Shown here in pieces: positions 5,867 through 12,868 of a DNA stretch of 14,089 bases. The notes under the pieces were generated by a model that saw nothing but the letters and a program-made list of their open reading frames with translations, was not told where the DNA came from and searched no databases. Source of the stretch: Thermoguttaceae bacterium (GTDB taxonomy: Bacteria > Planctomycetota > Planctomycetia > Pirellulales > Thermoguttaceae). The DNA is taken from positions 8,740-22,828 of the forward strand of contig JANLFZ010000019.1 in the NCBI GenBank assembly GCA_024653385.1, in the 5' to 3' direction. The first letter of the stretch is position 1. Every line of letters starts with the position of its first letter. A program made the translations under genes and the position numbers.

Positions 5867-8032
5867 ATGTCGGATCGGTGGCCATTCCATGGTAGCCTTT
5901 CCAGGGGAGACCGTCGACTTGCGCGATGCGGCCCTCCACCACGCAGAAGGAGTCGCCCAACCACTTGCGCCACTCTTCAGCGCGGAGCGGACGAAAGGCG
6001 TCTTGCCTGTCGGCCGCCAAAACCCGATGCTCGTCGAGCCACGCCGGTCGGATGGGCCATTCTCTTGGTGGTGGCAGTCGGGCTTGGGCCTGGTTGCTCG
6101 TCGACGAAGATCGCCACCTTGCGCCCGGTCCCCAAGAGTCCCCTGGTCGACTCGCTGCGGCTGACGGCCAGCGGTGGGCCCAGGCCGGGCGATCGGACCA
6201 TGCAATTCCTTCGCCTGTACGATCTGACGAAGGAACTCAAGGGCGATCCGCAGCGACTCTTGGAACAGGTTCAGGAAATCATCGACCGCGAGCCGTCGGC
6301 CGACAAGGTCTACGCGATCGCCGAACTCAGCTACCTCCAGGCGAAGCGGGTCGAGGCCGACAACCCACATCTGGCGCTGAACCTCTACGGCGCCGCGGCG
6401 CTACAGGCCTATAAGTACCTCTTCGACGACCGGTTCCGCGACTTGCGAAACCCCTACGATCCGCAGTTCCGCGGGGCGTGCGACTTGTACAACGGCTCGC
6501 TCGAGGCGGCCTTGCGGTTGATTTGCAAGGAACGCGGACTGTCGCCAGGTCAAACGTACACGATCCACACGCCGGGCGGGGTTTGGGAACTGACGTGCGA
6601 GCTTCGCGGCGGGCCTTGGCAACCCGGTGATTTCGGCCGGTTCGAGTTCGTCTCCGATTACGAGATCCGAGGACTCAAGAACCACTACCAGACCTATGGA
6701 TTGGGGGTGCCGCTCATCGCGGTTCGAAGGAGCTACCCAGACGAGCCGGCCGCCGCCCGGTACTATCCGCCCGGGTTGAGCTACCCCGTGACGGCGTTCT
6801 TGCGGCCGGTCCCCGAGAATCAGCCCGACGGGCCGATGTCCGGTCCGCGACACCAGGGCGTGCTCGAACTCTATGATCCCCTGAGCACCACCGACATTCC
6901 GGTGGCGGGCGTGCAGGTTCCCCTGGAAAGCGATGTCACCACGCCGCTGGCGTATTTCCTCTCGTGCATCGATCTCGAGAAGGTCGCCACGATGGGGCTG
7001 TTGCGTCCCGATTTGCTCCTGACCGGCCGCCCGAACGCCTCGGCGCCGGTCGCGGGCCTCTACATGGTTCAGCCCTACGAGCCGGGCAAGATCCCCGTGC
7101 TGTTGGTCCACGGCTTGTGGTCGAGCCCGATGACCTGGATGCAGATGTTCAACGACTTGCGGAGCTGCCCGGAGATCCGCAACCGTTACCAGTTCTGGTT
7201 CTACCTCTACCCGACCGCCCAGCCGTTCTGGATCAGCGCCGCCCAGCTTCGCCACGACCTGGCCGAAGCGCGTCAAACGCTCGATCCCGAGCATCGGGAG
7301 CCGGCCTTGGATCAAATGGTGCTCGTGGGACACAGCATGGGTGGGCTGGTGTCGCGGCTTCAGACCCTCCAGAGCGGCCAAGACTTCTGGAACCTCGTCA
7401 GCGACAAGCCGTTCGAGCAAGTCCGGGCCGACCCTGAAATCCGCAGCCGGCTCTACCAGTGCTTTTTCTTCGAGCCCAATCCGTCGGTCCGCCGTGTGAT
7501 CACGCTGGGTACGCCGCATCGGGGGAGCAGTTTCTCGAACGAGACGACCCAGTGGCTGGCCGCTCGGCTCATCCGCTTGCCCCAGATGCTGCTTCAGAGC
7601 CAGCAGGCGCTGTTCCGAGAGAACCGCGACCTGTTCGGCCCCGGGTCGCTGCTGCGCATCGAGACGAGCATCGATTCGCTTTCGCCCCGGGCCCCGATCT
7701 TCTCGGCGATGATCGCCGCTCGGCGCGCGCCCTGGGTGCGCTACCACAACGTCATCGGCGTGCTCCCCCAGCAGGGCTTTCTCAGCGATTGGGCCCCCAA
7801 CGGCGACGGCGTGGTGAGCTACGAGAGCGCGCGCATGGATGACGTGGCCAGCGAGCTGGTCGTGCCCGCCGATCATACCAGCGTGCACAGCCATCCTCTG
7901 GCCGTGCTCGAGGTGCGTCGGATCCTGCTGGAGCATCTGGCCGAACTCGAGCGATTCCCGAACGTGGCGGCCGCGGCTCCTGCCCTGCCCGCCGCGCGAG
8001 TTGCTACCGGCCAAGTAGCCGTTCTTCGATGA
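5867..8032 (+). CDS. alpha/beta-hydrolase lipoprotein (esterase/lipase-like)
   Basis: Probable membrane-anchored hydrolase facing outward; the substrate is unknown. Numbering is from ATG 5867 (721 aa). A signal-like segment of two arginines and a hydrophobic run (about 56-74) ends at C77 (VGLGPGC|SS), a lipobox with an atypical -3 glycine. A roughly 300-residue region of unrecognised function follows. The hydrolase core then starts at IPVLLVHGLW with the oxyanion-type H415-G416. GHSMGG contains nucleophile S490, and LGTPHRG (547-553) is typical of lipases. D647 in NGDGVVSYES and H670 in PADHTSVHSH are the likely acid and base. The start is doubtful: no ATG, GTG or TTG lies in frame between 5867 and the hydrophobic segment, and the first 50-60 codons lack the GC3 bias of the rest. 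The 3' end overlaps coaB convergently by 29 bp. The body is confident, the first 60 residues are not. Confidence 0.85.
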   Translation: MSDRWPFHGSLSRGDRRLARCGPPPRRRSRPTTCATLQRGADERRLACRPPKPDARRATPVGWAILLVVAVGLGPGCSSTKIATLRPVPKSPLVDSLRLTASGGPRPGDRTMQFLRLYDLTKELKGDPQRLLEQVQEIIDREPSADKVYAIAELSYLQAKRVEADNPHLALNLYGAAALQAYKYLFDDRFRDLRNPYDPQFRGACDLYNGSLEAALRLICKERGLSPGQTYTIHTPGGVWELTCELRGGPWQPGDFGRFEFVSDYEIRGLKNHYQTYGLGVPLIAVRRSYPDEPAAARYYPPGLSYPVTAFLRPVPENQPDGPMSGPRHQGVLELYDPLSTTDIPVAGVQVPLESDVTTPLAYFLSCIDLEKVATMGLLRPDLLLTGRPNASAPVAGLYMVQPYEPGKIPVLLVHGLWSSPMTWMQMFNDLRSCPEIRNRYQFWFYLYPTAQPFWISAAQLRHDLAEARQTLDPEHREPALDQMVLVGHSMGGLVSRLQTLQSGQDFWNLVSDKPFEQVRADPEIRSRLYQCFFFEPNPSVRRVITLGTPHRGSSFSNETTQWLAARLIRLPQMLLQSQQALFRENRDLFGPGSLLRIETSIDSLSPRAPIFSAMIAARRAPWVRYHNVIGVLPQQGFLSDWAPNGDGVVSYESARMDDVASELVVPADHTSVHSHPLAVLEVRRILLEHLAELERFPNVAAAAPALPAARVATGQVAVLR
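5880..6062 (-). other. coding-like segment on the strand opposite the esterase start
   Basis: Read on the minus strand, this run of about 60 codons has high GC at third positions and a protein-like composition (for example AWLDEHRVLAADRQDAF and AEEWRKWLGDSF), while the plus frame over 5867-6000 has near-random third positions. There is no ATG; TTG at 6018-6020 is the only evident start. Beyond about 5880 the bias disappears. I do not recognise the family. It may be a remnant of a displaced gene or a statistical shadow. Confidence 0.2.
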
Positions 8033-8636
8033 TCCGGAAGATCCCCTCGGCCACCTCGCGCTTACCGCCCGACAAGGCCGCCAGCACCGTTCCACGGCGG
8101 TCGAGCACCTCGACCGCGGTCGTTGCCGCATGGATCGCCGCCGGGCCGTTCAGGACAATGAGATCGCATCGCTTGCGCTCGAGCTTCTGCACGGCGCGGA
8201 TCCTGGGATCCTCGGTCTCCAAGGCGAAAGCCACCATCCACTGCCCTTGGCTGCGCGAGGCGCCCAAGGTGGCGACAATGTCGGGCGTCTCGACCAGATG
8301 AAGTTCCAGCCCGCGACCGGTTTTGCTTAGCTTGTGCCGCGCGGTCTTCCGCGGCCGGTAGTCGCAGGGAGCCGCCACCCCGATCAGGCCATCGCATCGC
8401 GGAAAGACCTCGCGGCAGGCCTCGAGCATCTCTTCGGTCGAGACGACCGAGACCACCTGGGCCTGCTCGGGGTAGTCGATCTCGACCGGACCGCTAACGA
8501 TCACCACCTCGTGCCCGGCCTTCACGGCCACCTCGGCCAGGGCCTGCCCCATCCGCCCACTGGAGGCGTTCGTGAGATAGCGCACCGGATCGAGGTACTC
8601 GCGCGTGGGTCCCGAGGTAATGAGGATGCGAGCCAT
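8004..8636 (-). CDS. coaB: CoaB, stand-alone phosphopantothenate-cysteine ligase domain
   Basis: Joins 4'-phosphopantothenate to cysteine with a nucleotide triphosphate, the second committed step of coenzyme A synthesis. The 210-aa protein matches only the DFP/CoaB half of the usual CoaBC fusion. SGPTREYLDPVRYLTN (8-23) and SSGRMG (25-30) are the nucleotide-binding signature, VAAPCDYRP (87-95) the AAVsDYRP block, K102 and K105 the lysine motif, VAFALETE (135-142) the vGFalEte block, and N163 in VLNGP a candidate for the conserved asparagine. No flavin-dependent CoaC half is fused or nearby, so a separate decarboxylase gene is expected elsewhere. ATG 8636 gives the family's usual short start. 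GTG 8669 would add 11 residues but lies at or before the likely transcription start. The gene follows the glycosyltransferase on the same strand and overlaps the esterase tail. Confidence 0.9.
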   Translation of the reverse strand: MARILITSGPTREYLDPVRYLTNASSGRMGQALAEVAVKAGHEVVIVSGPVEIDYPEQAQVVSVVSTEEMLEACREVFPRCDGLIGVAAPCDYRPRKTARHKLSKTGRGLELHLVETPDIVATLGASRSQGQWMVAFALETEDPRIRAVQKLERKRCDLIVLNGPAAIHAATTAVEVLDRRGTVLAALSGGKREVAEGIFRIIEERLLGR

Positions 8637-8671
8637 GGGCGGGAACGATCGGGGGGAAGGCAGACTCACGC

Positions 8672-8701
8672 ATTGTAGCCTGCCACGGCGCCGAGTGGCA
8701 G
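8672..8701 (-). promoter_or_regulatory. candidate promoter for coaB
   Basis: On the minus strand, TACAAT (8677-8672) matches the -10 consensus at five of six positions. CTGCCA (8701-8696), 18 bp upstream, matches the -35 consensus at four of six. Transcription would begin near 8665, about 30 bases before ATG 8636. The -35 element lies inside one arm of the hairpin at 8679-8702. Confidence 0.35.
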
Positions 8702-8702
8702 G
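8679..8702. repeat. perfect 8-bp inverted repeat between glycosyltransferase and coaB
   Basis: CCTGCCAC (8679-8686) and GTGGCAGG (8695-8702) are exact reverse complements around an 8-nt GC-rich loop. The element sits 20 bp after the glycosyltransferase stop. No T-run follows on either strand. It could end or process the glycosyltransferase message, stabilise its 3' end, or serve as an operator over the coaB promoter. Confidence 0.5.
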
Positions 8703-8722
8703 TCGGCGACTCGGTCGAGGTG

Positions 8723-9895
8723 CTACGTCCGGCTGCCCAGCACTTGACGATAAACCTCGGCCACCCCGGCGGCCATCGTGTCGTCCGAATAGAGTTGGGC
8801 GTGGCGCTGGATGGCCGCCGCATGGAGCTGCGTCCAGGAAACCTCGCCACGGACGATCCGGCCGACCGCGCGCGACAGCGACGCCGCCTCGCCCGGGGTC
8901 GCCAAGAGCCCCTCCACGCCATCACGCACCGCCTCGGGGATTCCCTCGACCTCCGTGGCAACCACGGGCACGCCGGCGGCCATCGCCTCGAGCACGACCA
9001 TCGGAAGTCCTTCGCCGAAAAGGCTCGGGAGAACGAAGAGGTCCATCCGGTGCAACTCCGCATCGACGTTTCGGGTGAACCCGATCCAATCGACCGCGTC
9101 GGAGACCCCCAGTTCGCCCGCGTAGCGAACGACGTGACGCTCGTACTCGGCCGTTTCGAATCCACCGACTGCCCGAAGCCGCACCGGCAAACCTTGTGTC
9201 CGAAGCTGCGCGAGCGACTCCAAGAGCACCTCGATCCCTTTACGTGGCCGAAACAGGGCCACGGTACCCAGGGTCCAGCTCGTCTCTTCCGGATGACGCG
9301 GGCGCCGGGCCGGGCGGCGCGGAACCCCGTTGGGGACCACCGCGATGAGCCGATCGGGCCGGGCGAGGTGGTGGATCCGACGCCCCAGGCTCTGCGAGAC
9401 CGCGATCAAGGCCGACGCTCGGCATAGGCTGGCCCGTTCGACGAGGGCATTGATGCCGTTCCGCAGCAGGTGCGTCGAGTCGCGCGAGGCCGGGCTGTGC
9501 ACATGGTGGATCATCGGCACCCCGGTCATCGCCGAGGCGATCGACCCGACCATGGCGGTCCGAGGTGTGTGCGTGTGCAGAAGCCGATACTCGTGGCGGC
9601 GCACGATCGACGCAAGGCGCGCCGCGGCGCGCAGGTCCGTTCGCCCCGCCATCGGCACCTCGTACACGGGCGCTTCACGGCTTTCCAACGCATCGAGAAA
9701 GCGGCCCGGCTTGACGCACGCCAGCCCGACATCAAACCCTAACAGGGGGAGTTGACCCGCCAATAAGTCCTGCACGCGCTCCGCCCCGGCGTAATGCTCG
9801 CCGTGAATCACGTGAAGCACGCGCACGTTCGCAAGCGATCTACGCAACGCGCGGACCCGGGAGCTACAAACCAAGGGCGTAGTAACGAGGCTCAT
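8723..9895 (-). CDS. GT4-type (GT-B fold) glycosyltransferase
   Basis: Transfers a sugar from a nucleotide-sugar donor to an unknown acceptor, probably in envelope or exopolysaccharide synthesis. From ATG 9895 the protein has 390 aa. The N-terminal Rossmann domain opens with VRVLHVIHGEHYAGAERV (24-41), the family's glycine-containing acceptor-side loop. HTHTPRTAMVG (108-118) and HVHSP (131-135) follow. In the donor domain, VALFRPRKG supplies R216 and K219 for the nucleotide phosphates, and GEGLPMVVLEAMAAG carries the E295/E303 pair of the EX7E motif. The tail GIPEAVRDGVEGLL is typical of GT4 enzymes. There is no signal peptide or membrane span. A GTG at 9931 would add 12 residues, and an inner GTG near the first strand is also possible. 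Neither candidate has a clear Shine-Dalgarno sequence. coaB follows on the same strand. Confidence 0.9.
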   Translation of the reverse strand: MSLVTTPLVCSSRVRALRRSLANVRVLHVIHGEHYAGAERVQDLLAGQLPLLGFDVGLACVKPGRFLDALESREAPVYEVPMAGRTDLRAAARLASIVRRHEYRLLHTHTPRTAMVGSIASAMTGVPMIHHVHSPASRDSTHLLRNGINALVERASLCRASALIAVSQSLGRRIHHLARPDRLIAVVPNGVPRRPARRPRHPEETSWTLGTVALFRPRKGIEVLLESLAQLRTQGLPVRLRAVGGFETAEYERHVVRYAGELGVSDAVDWIGFTRNVDAELHRMDLFVLPSLFGEGLPMVVLEAMAAGVPVVATEVEGIPEAVRDGVEGLLATPGEAASLSRAVGRIVRGEVSWTQLHAAAIQRHAQLYSDDTMAAGVAEVYRQVLGSRT

Positions 9896-10218
9896 CGAAC
9901 GGCGGTAGGGGTTGCGGATCGTGGAACGCACGTTGACCGGCTCTTGGGGGCAAGCCGCGCGCCGGTTGCCTCGTCGGCACGGACCAATCCGTGCAGCGCA
10001 TGGCGTAACCTATTGCAGAAGCACGAGTTGAGAATCGTTCGACCAGGGCGGCCTTTTCGGCTTGCGCTCCGTTTGGTCTTTGGTTCCGTTGCCCCGGTGC
10101 AGCATCGAAACCGCGAATTCAACAGGCGTTGCGTTCTTGCCACACCTGCGTCAGACTGTAACCGGGCGGTCCGTCTTGCATCTGTACTGGAAAAGGGTCC
10201 GAGCCGAAGGTCAAGACC
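9896..10218. other. divergent intergenic region
   Basis: This 323-bp stretch lies between the leftward glycosyltransferase and the rightward zinc-finger gene, so it must carry or adjoin promoters for both. No gene is supported: open frames are short and without codon bias. The only clear structure is the hairpin at 9977-9994. A weak TTGCCA (10137-10142) followed by TGTAAC (10157-10162) precedes the zinc-finger gene, but its 14-bp spacing is poor. Confidence 0.6.
9977..9994. repeat. 7-bp hairpin in the divergent region
   Basis: GCACGGA and TCCGTGC are perfect reverse complements around a CCAA loop. It lies about 80 bp upstream of the glycosyltransferase start and could be a leader hairpin or an operator. 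No T-run follows it on either strand, so it is not a terminator. Confidence 0.4.
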
Positions 10219-10470
10219 ATGAAGTGCGAGGAACTACTGGCGGCCTTGAACGACTATGTCGACGGCTCGTTGGGTCCCGAGATCTGCGAGGCGTTCGAAG
10301 AGCACCTGCAAGGCTGCAACCCCTGCCAGGTCGTGGTCGACAACATTCGGCAGACGATCACGCTCTACAAGGCTGGCCAACCGTTTGAATTACCGGCCGA
10401 GTTCCGCGACCGCCTCCGGCAGGCCCTTCGCGAGAAGTGGCGTGAGAAGTTCCCGGTCAAACCCCAGTGA
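10219..10470 (+). CDS. ZAS/zf-HC2-type zinc-finger protein (anti-sigma-like)
   Basis: This 83-aa soluble protein shows the zinc-binding anti-sigma (ZAS) signature HLQGCNPC: H29, C33 and C36 in the order Hx3Cx2C, with C3 as the likely fourth ligand. The N-terminus CEELLAALNDYVDGSL is typical of zf-HC2 domains. Family members usually bind and hold an ECF sigma factor, and some respond to thiol oxidation. Here there is no membrane segment and no extracytoplasmic sensor; a basic helical tail (about 61-80) ends the protein. GAAGG lies 8 nt before the ATG. No sigma factor gene is adjacent: a divergent glycosyltransferase lies upstream and a terminator with nrfHA downstream. The regulated partner must be elsewhere, or the protein has another role. 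Confidence 0.75.
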   Translation: MKCEELLAALNDYVDGSLGPEICEAFEEHLQGCNPCQVVVDNIRQTITLYKAGQPFELPAEFRDRLRQALREKWREKFPVKPQ

Positions 10471-10499
10471 CCGGCCTCGACCCAACGGCGCCACGAACA

Positions 10500-10525
10500 C
10501 CCCGGTGCCGTCCACAGGGGCTTTT
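10500..10525 (+). terminator. likely rho-independent terminator after the zinc-finger gene
   Basis: CCCC-G-GTG pairs with CAC-A-GGGG around the loop CCGTC, with one G/A mismatch, and is followed directly by CTTTTCT. It begins 30 bp after the zinc-finger stop and would separate that message from nrfHA. The T-run is short, so strength is uncertain. Confidence 0.5.
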
Positions 10526-10539
10526 CTGGTTCTGCGTTA

Positions 10540-10568
10540 TTGACAGTGCCGAGGGACAGGGCTGATCT
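10540..10568 (+). promoter_or_regulatory. candidate promoter with consensus -35
   Basis: TTGACA at 10540-10545 is a perfect -35 hexamer, but the matching -10 region (TGATCT or GATCTT at 10563-10569) is poor. It lies just after the terminator and about 150 bp before nrfH. An activator-dependent promoter would fit this pattern, but that is only a suggestion. Confidence 0.25.
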
Positions 10569-10677
10569 TAACGGGCGTGTTGGCAAGCGCTGCCGATCCG
10601 CATGCTTCCGGAGTGGGCAGTTTCTGAATCGACCGGCGAAGGGGCGCGGCCGCCCTCGCTTCTTGCTCCGCATCCCG

Positions 10678-10683
10678 TACAAT
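10678..10683 (+). promoter_or_regulatory. candidate -10 element for nrfH
   Basis: TACAAT matches the -10 consensus at five of six positions and lies 34 bp before ATG 10718. No good -35 hexamer sits at 16-18 bp. The same hexamer occurs at a similar distance before coaB. Confidence 0.3.
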
Positions 10684-10717
10684 TCCCAGTGTCTTAACGG
10701 CCCAAGACGAGTTGCCG

Positions 10718-11332
10718 ATGATCGGCTCGCTCCGCACATGGTTCGTTTCGCTTCTGACGCTGCGGTTCGTCGGTGTGCGCTGGCGTGCCGCGGGATTCGC
10801 CGGCCTGGGAGCGGCGGTAGGACTGGGACTGTTCGTTTTTCATGTTTCCCGAGCGGCCTCGTACCTGAGCGACCGGCCCGAAACCTGCGCCAACTGCCAT
10901 GTGATGGCCACGCAGTATGTCACGTGGCAGCATAGCAGCCACGCCCGGGTCGCCACCTGCAACGACTGCCATGTGCCGCATGGGTCGGTGTTGAGCCACT
11001 ACGCGTTCAAGGCGCGCGATGGGTTATGGCACGCCACGGTGTTCACGCTGCGGTGGGAGCCCCAGGTGATCCGGCTGTCGCGCGGGGCAGTCGAAGTCGT
11101 GCAAGAGAATTGCCGTCGGTGCCACGCCGCGGTGGTTGGCGAGGTAGCTGCCGGGAAGCACACCGCCGGCGACCTGGCTTGTTGGGACTGCCACCGCGAG
11201 GTGCCGCACGGTCGCGTGCGGAGCCTGTCGGCCACGCCGGGCGTCTTCCAGCCGGAACTGCCCCGCCTCACGTCGCCCACGCAAGAGCCCACGATTGGCG
11301 GGCGCCCGGCCCGCCCCAGCGAAGAACCCTAG
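10718..11332 (+). CDS. nrfH: NrfH, tetraheme cytochrome c quinol dehydrogenase
   Basis: Membrane-anchored NapC/NirT-family cytochrome that takes electrons from menaquinol and passes them to NrfA. The 204-aa protein has one N-terminal membrane helix (about 26-44), which also acts as the export signal, followed by four heme motifs: CANCH 57-61, CNDCH 81-85, CRRCH 132-136 and CWDCH 155-159. The first is followed by VM, giving the CxxCHxM arrangement typical of NrfH, in which M63 can serve as heme ligand. The four-heme count separates it from longer NapC-like proteins with extra domains. The C-terminus is a Pro-rich tail of about 35 residues. ATG 10718 was chosen; a TTG two codons upstream is also in frame. 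nrfA follows after 27 bp, so the two form one operon. Confidence 0.93.
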   Translation: MIGSLRTWFVSLLTLRFVGVRWRAAGFAGLGAAVGLGLFVFHVSRAASYLSDRPETCANCHVMATQYVTWQHSSHARVATCNDCHVPHGSVLSHYAFKARDGLWHATVFTLRWEPQVIRLSRGAVEVVQENCRRCHAAVVGEVAAGKHTAGDLACWDCHREVPHGRVRSLSATPGVFQPELPRLTSPTQEPTIGGRPARPSEEP

Positions 11333-11344
11333 AGTCCACGGCCC

Positions 11345-11357
11345 GAGGATCATCCTC
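11345..11357 (+). promoter_or_regulatory. nrfA Shine-Dalgarno inside a small dyad
   Basis: GAGGA (11345-11349) is the ribosome-binding site, 10 nt before ATG 11360. It is part of GAGGAT-C-ATCCTC, a perfect 6-bp dyad with a one-base centre. A small hairpin (GAGG pairing with CCTC) could partly hide the site until ribosomes leaving nrfH open it. Confidence 0.4.
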
Positions 11358-11359
11358 CC

Positions 11360-12838
11360 ATGACTGACGATACCCGCCACGAATCGGACGTTCCTACAGC
11401 GGCTGCCTCTTCCCCCGACGCCACGCCCACCCCACCGGCCTGGCGAGGGTGGGCCTTGTTCCTCGCGGCCATGGCGGCGACGTTTCTCTTGGGACTATTG
11501 GCGGCCTCGATCGTCCAGCGGCGCATGGAGGCCCAGCGTCAGCCGCCGCGCGAACCGATCGACCGGCTGGAGGCTGATAGCGCCAAGTGGGCCGTCAACT
11601 ATCCGCGCCAGTACGATCGCTATCGGCTGATGTCCGACAGCACGACCCGCACCGAATACGGCGGCGCCGATCCGCGCGATTTGCTCGAAGAGACGCCCGC
11701 CAACGTGGTCCTCTTCGCCGGCTATGGATTCGCGAAGGCCTACAAGCAGGCCCGAGGACACGTCTGGGCCGTGGAGGATGTAACCCGCACCGAGCGCATT
11801 TCGCCCAAGTCGCCGGCCACGTGCTGGACCTGCAAGAGCCCCGACGTGGTCCGGCTTCTCGACCAGATGCGTCCGGAAGACTTCTACGCCCAGCCGTTCG
11901 ACGCGTTCCGGGCCAAGGGCAACCCGGGCGACGCGAAGGCGATCACCCATCCGATCGGCTGCCTCGATTGCCACGAGCCCGCCACCATGCGTTTGCGCAT
12001 CACCAGGCCCGCCCTGCGCGAGGCCTTCGTGCGCCAGGGTCGCGATATCGAGAAGGTCTCCCACCAGGAGATGCGATCCCTCGTCTGCGCCCAATGCCAC
12101 GTCGAGTACTACTTCCAAGGCAAGGGCAATTATCTGACGTTCCCGTGGGACGAGGGATTGCAGGTGGAGCAGATCGAGGCCTACTACGAGAAAGCCGGGT
12201 TCACCGACTGGACCCATGCCGTCAGCAAGTCGCCGATGGTCAAGATGCAGCATCCCGACTACGAGTTGTACACCGCGGGCATTCACGCGTACCGCAACGT
12301 GGCCTGCGCCGACTGCCACATGCCATACCGCACCGAGGGGGGCGTCAAGTTCACCGACCACGACCTTCAAAGTCCGCTGTTGAATGTCGCCAACTCGTGC
12401 GCCGTGTGCCACCGCTGGGGCGAAGAAGAGATCCAGCAGCGGGTGGTCGCGATCCAGCGCAAAGTTCACGAAGCCCGAGGCCGCGCCGAGCGGACGCTGG
12501 TCGAGGCCCATTTCGACATTGCCGCGGCCGAGCAGGCGGGCGCCGGCGACGACGAACTCCGCGAGGTCCGCCGGCTCGTGCGCGGCGCGCAGTTGCGGTG
12601 GGACTTCGTGGCGGCCCACAACGGCATGGGCTTTCACGCGCCGCAGGAGTGCATGAGGGTGCTACAGGCCGCGCTCGATCTGGCAGGCCAGTCGCGCGTG
12701 GCGGCGGCGCGGATCCTGGCGCGCCATGGCATCACCGAGCCGGTCCGGTACCCCGACTACTCGACCAAAGCGAAGGCCACGGCCGTCCTTGCGGCGTTCC
12801 TCGAGGGCAAGCCGCCCGAACTCATTGCACGGCCTTGA
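11360..12838 (+). CDS. nrfA: NrfA, pentaheme cytochrome c nitrite reductase (ammonia-forming)
   Basis: Periplasmic enzyme that reduces nitrite to ammonium with six electrons, the terminal step of respiratory ammonification. The 492-aa protein carries five heme motifs: active-site CWTCK 155-159, where lysine replaces histidine as ligand and which is diagnostic for NrfA, then CLDCH 201-205, CAQCH 243-247, CADCH 316-320 and CAVCH 347-351. R146 in DVTRTER aligns with the substrate-binding arginine (R114 in Escherichia coli). HVEYYF supplies the calcium-site glutamate and the active-site tyrosine, and KMQHPDYE gives K295, Q297 and catalytic H298. GYGFAKAYKQARGH also fits the family. The N-terminus has a Pro/Ala-rich cytoplasmic stretch of about 27 residues and a membrane helix (31-52) without an obvious cleavage site, so this NrfA may stay anchored. 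nrfH lies 27 bp upstream. A GAGGA site precedes the ATG. Confidence 0.96.
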   Translation: MTDDTRHESDVPTAAASSPDATPTPPAWRGWALFLAAMAATFLLGLLAASIVQRRMEAQRQPPREPIDRLEADSAKWAVNYPRQYDRYRLMSDSTTRTEYGGADPRDLLEETPANVVLFAGYGFAKAYKQARGHVWAVEDVTRTERISPKSPATCWTCKSPDVVRLLDQMRPEDFYAQPFDAFRAKGNPGDAKAITHPIGCLDCHEPATMRLRITRPALREAFVRQGRDIEKVSHQEMRSLVCAQCHVEYYFQGKGNYLTFPWDEGLQVEQIEAYYEKAGFTDWTHAVSKSPMVKMQHPDYELYTAGIHAYRNVACADCHMPYRTEGGVKFTDHDLQSPLLNVANSCAVCHRWGEEEIQQRVVAIQRKVHEARGRAERTLVEAHFDIAAAEQAGAGDDELREVRRLVRGAQLRWDFVAAHNGMGFHAPQECMRVLQAALDLAGQSRVAAARILARHGITEPVRYPDYSTKAKATAVLAAFLEGKPPELIARP

Positions 12839-12843
12839 TGGAC

Positions 12844-12867
12844 CCGCGGACTGCCCGCCGCGGCTTC
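12844..12867. terminator. possible weak terminator between nrfA and the flagellin gene
   Basis: CCGCGG (12844-12849) and CCGCGG (12858-12863) can pair as a 6-bp stem with an 8-nt loop in the 30-bp gap between the convergent genes. The following CTTCTT is a poor T-run. Each arm is self-complementary, so pairing may not be unique. Confidence 0.25.
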
Positions 12868-12868
12868 T

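Noticed and set aside
5142..6020. Full 292-codon minus-strand frame from TTG 6020 to 5142.
   Set aside because: Only its first 45-50 codons show coding bias. The rest runs antisense to cheY and through the heptamer repeat, so a complete gene is not supported. Only the short coding-like part is reported.
10062..10388. Plus-strand frame overlapping the zinc-finger gene in another phase.
   Set aside because: There is no codon bias or domain, and the overlapping 10219-10470 frame has clear ZAS residues and a Shine-Dalgarno sequence.
11495..12637. Long minus-strand frame opposite nrfA.
   Set aside because: The five heme motifs of NrfA prove the plus frame; the minus frame is a GC-bias artefact.
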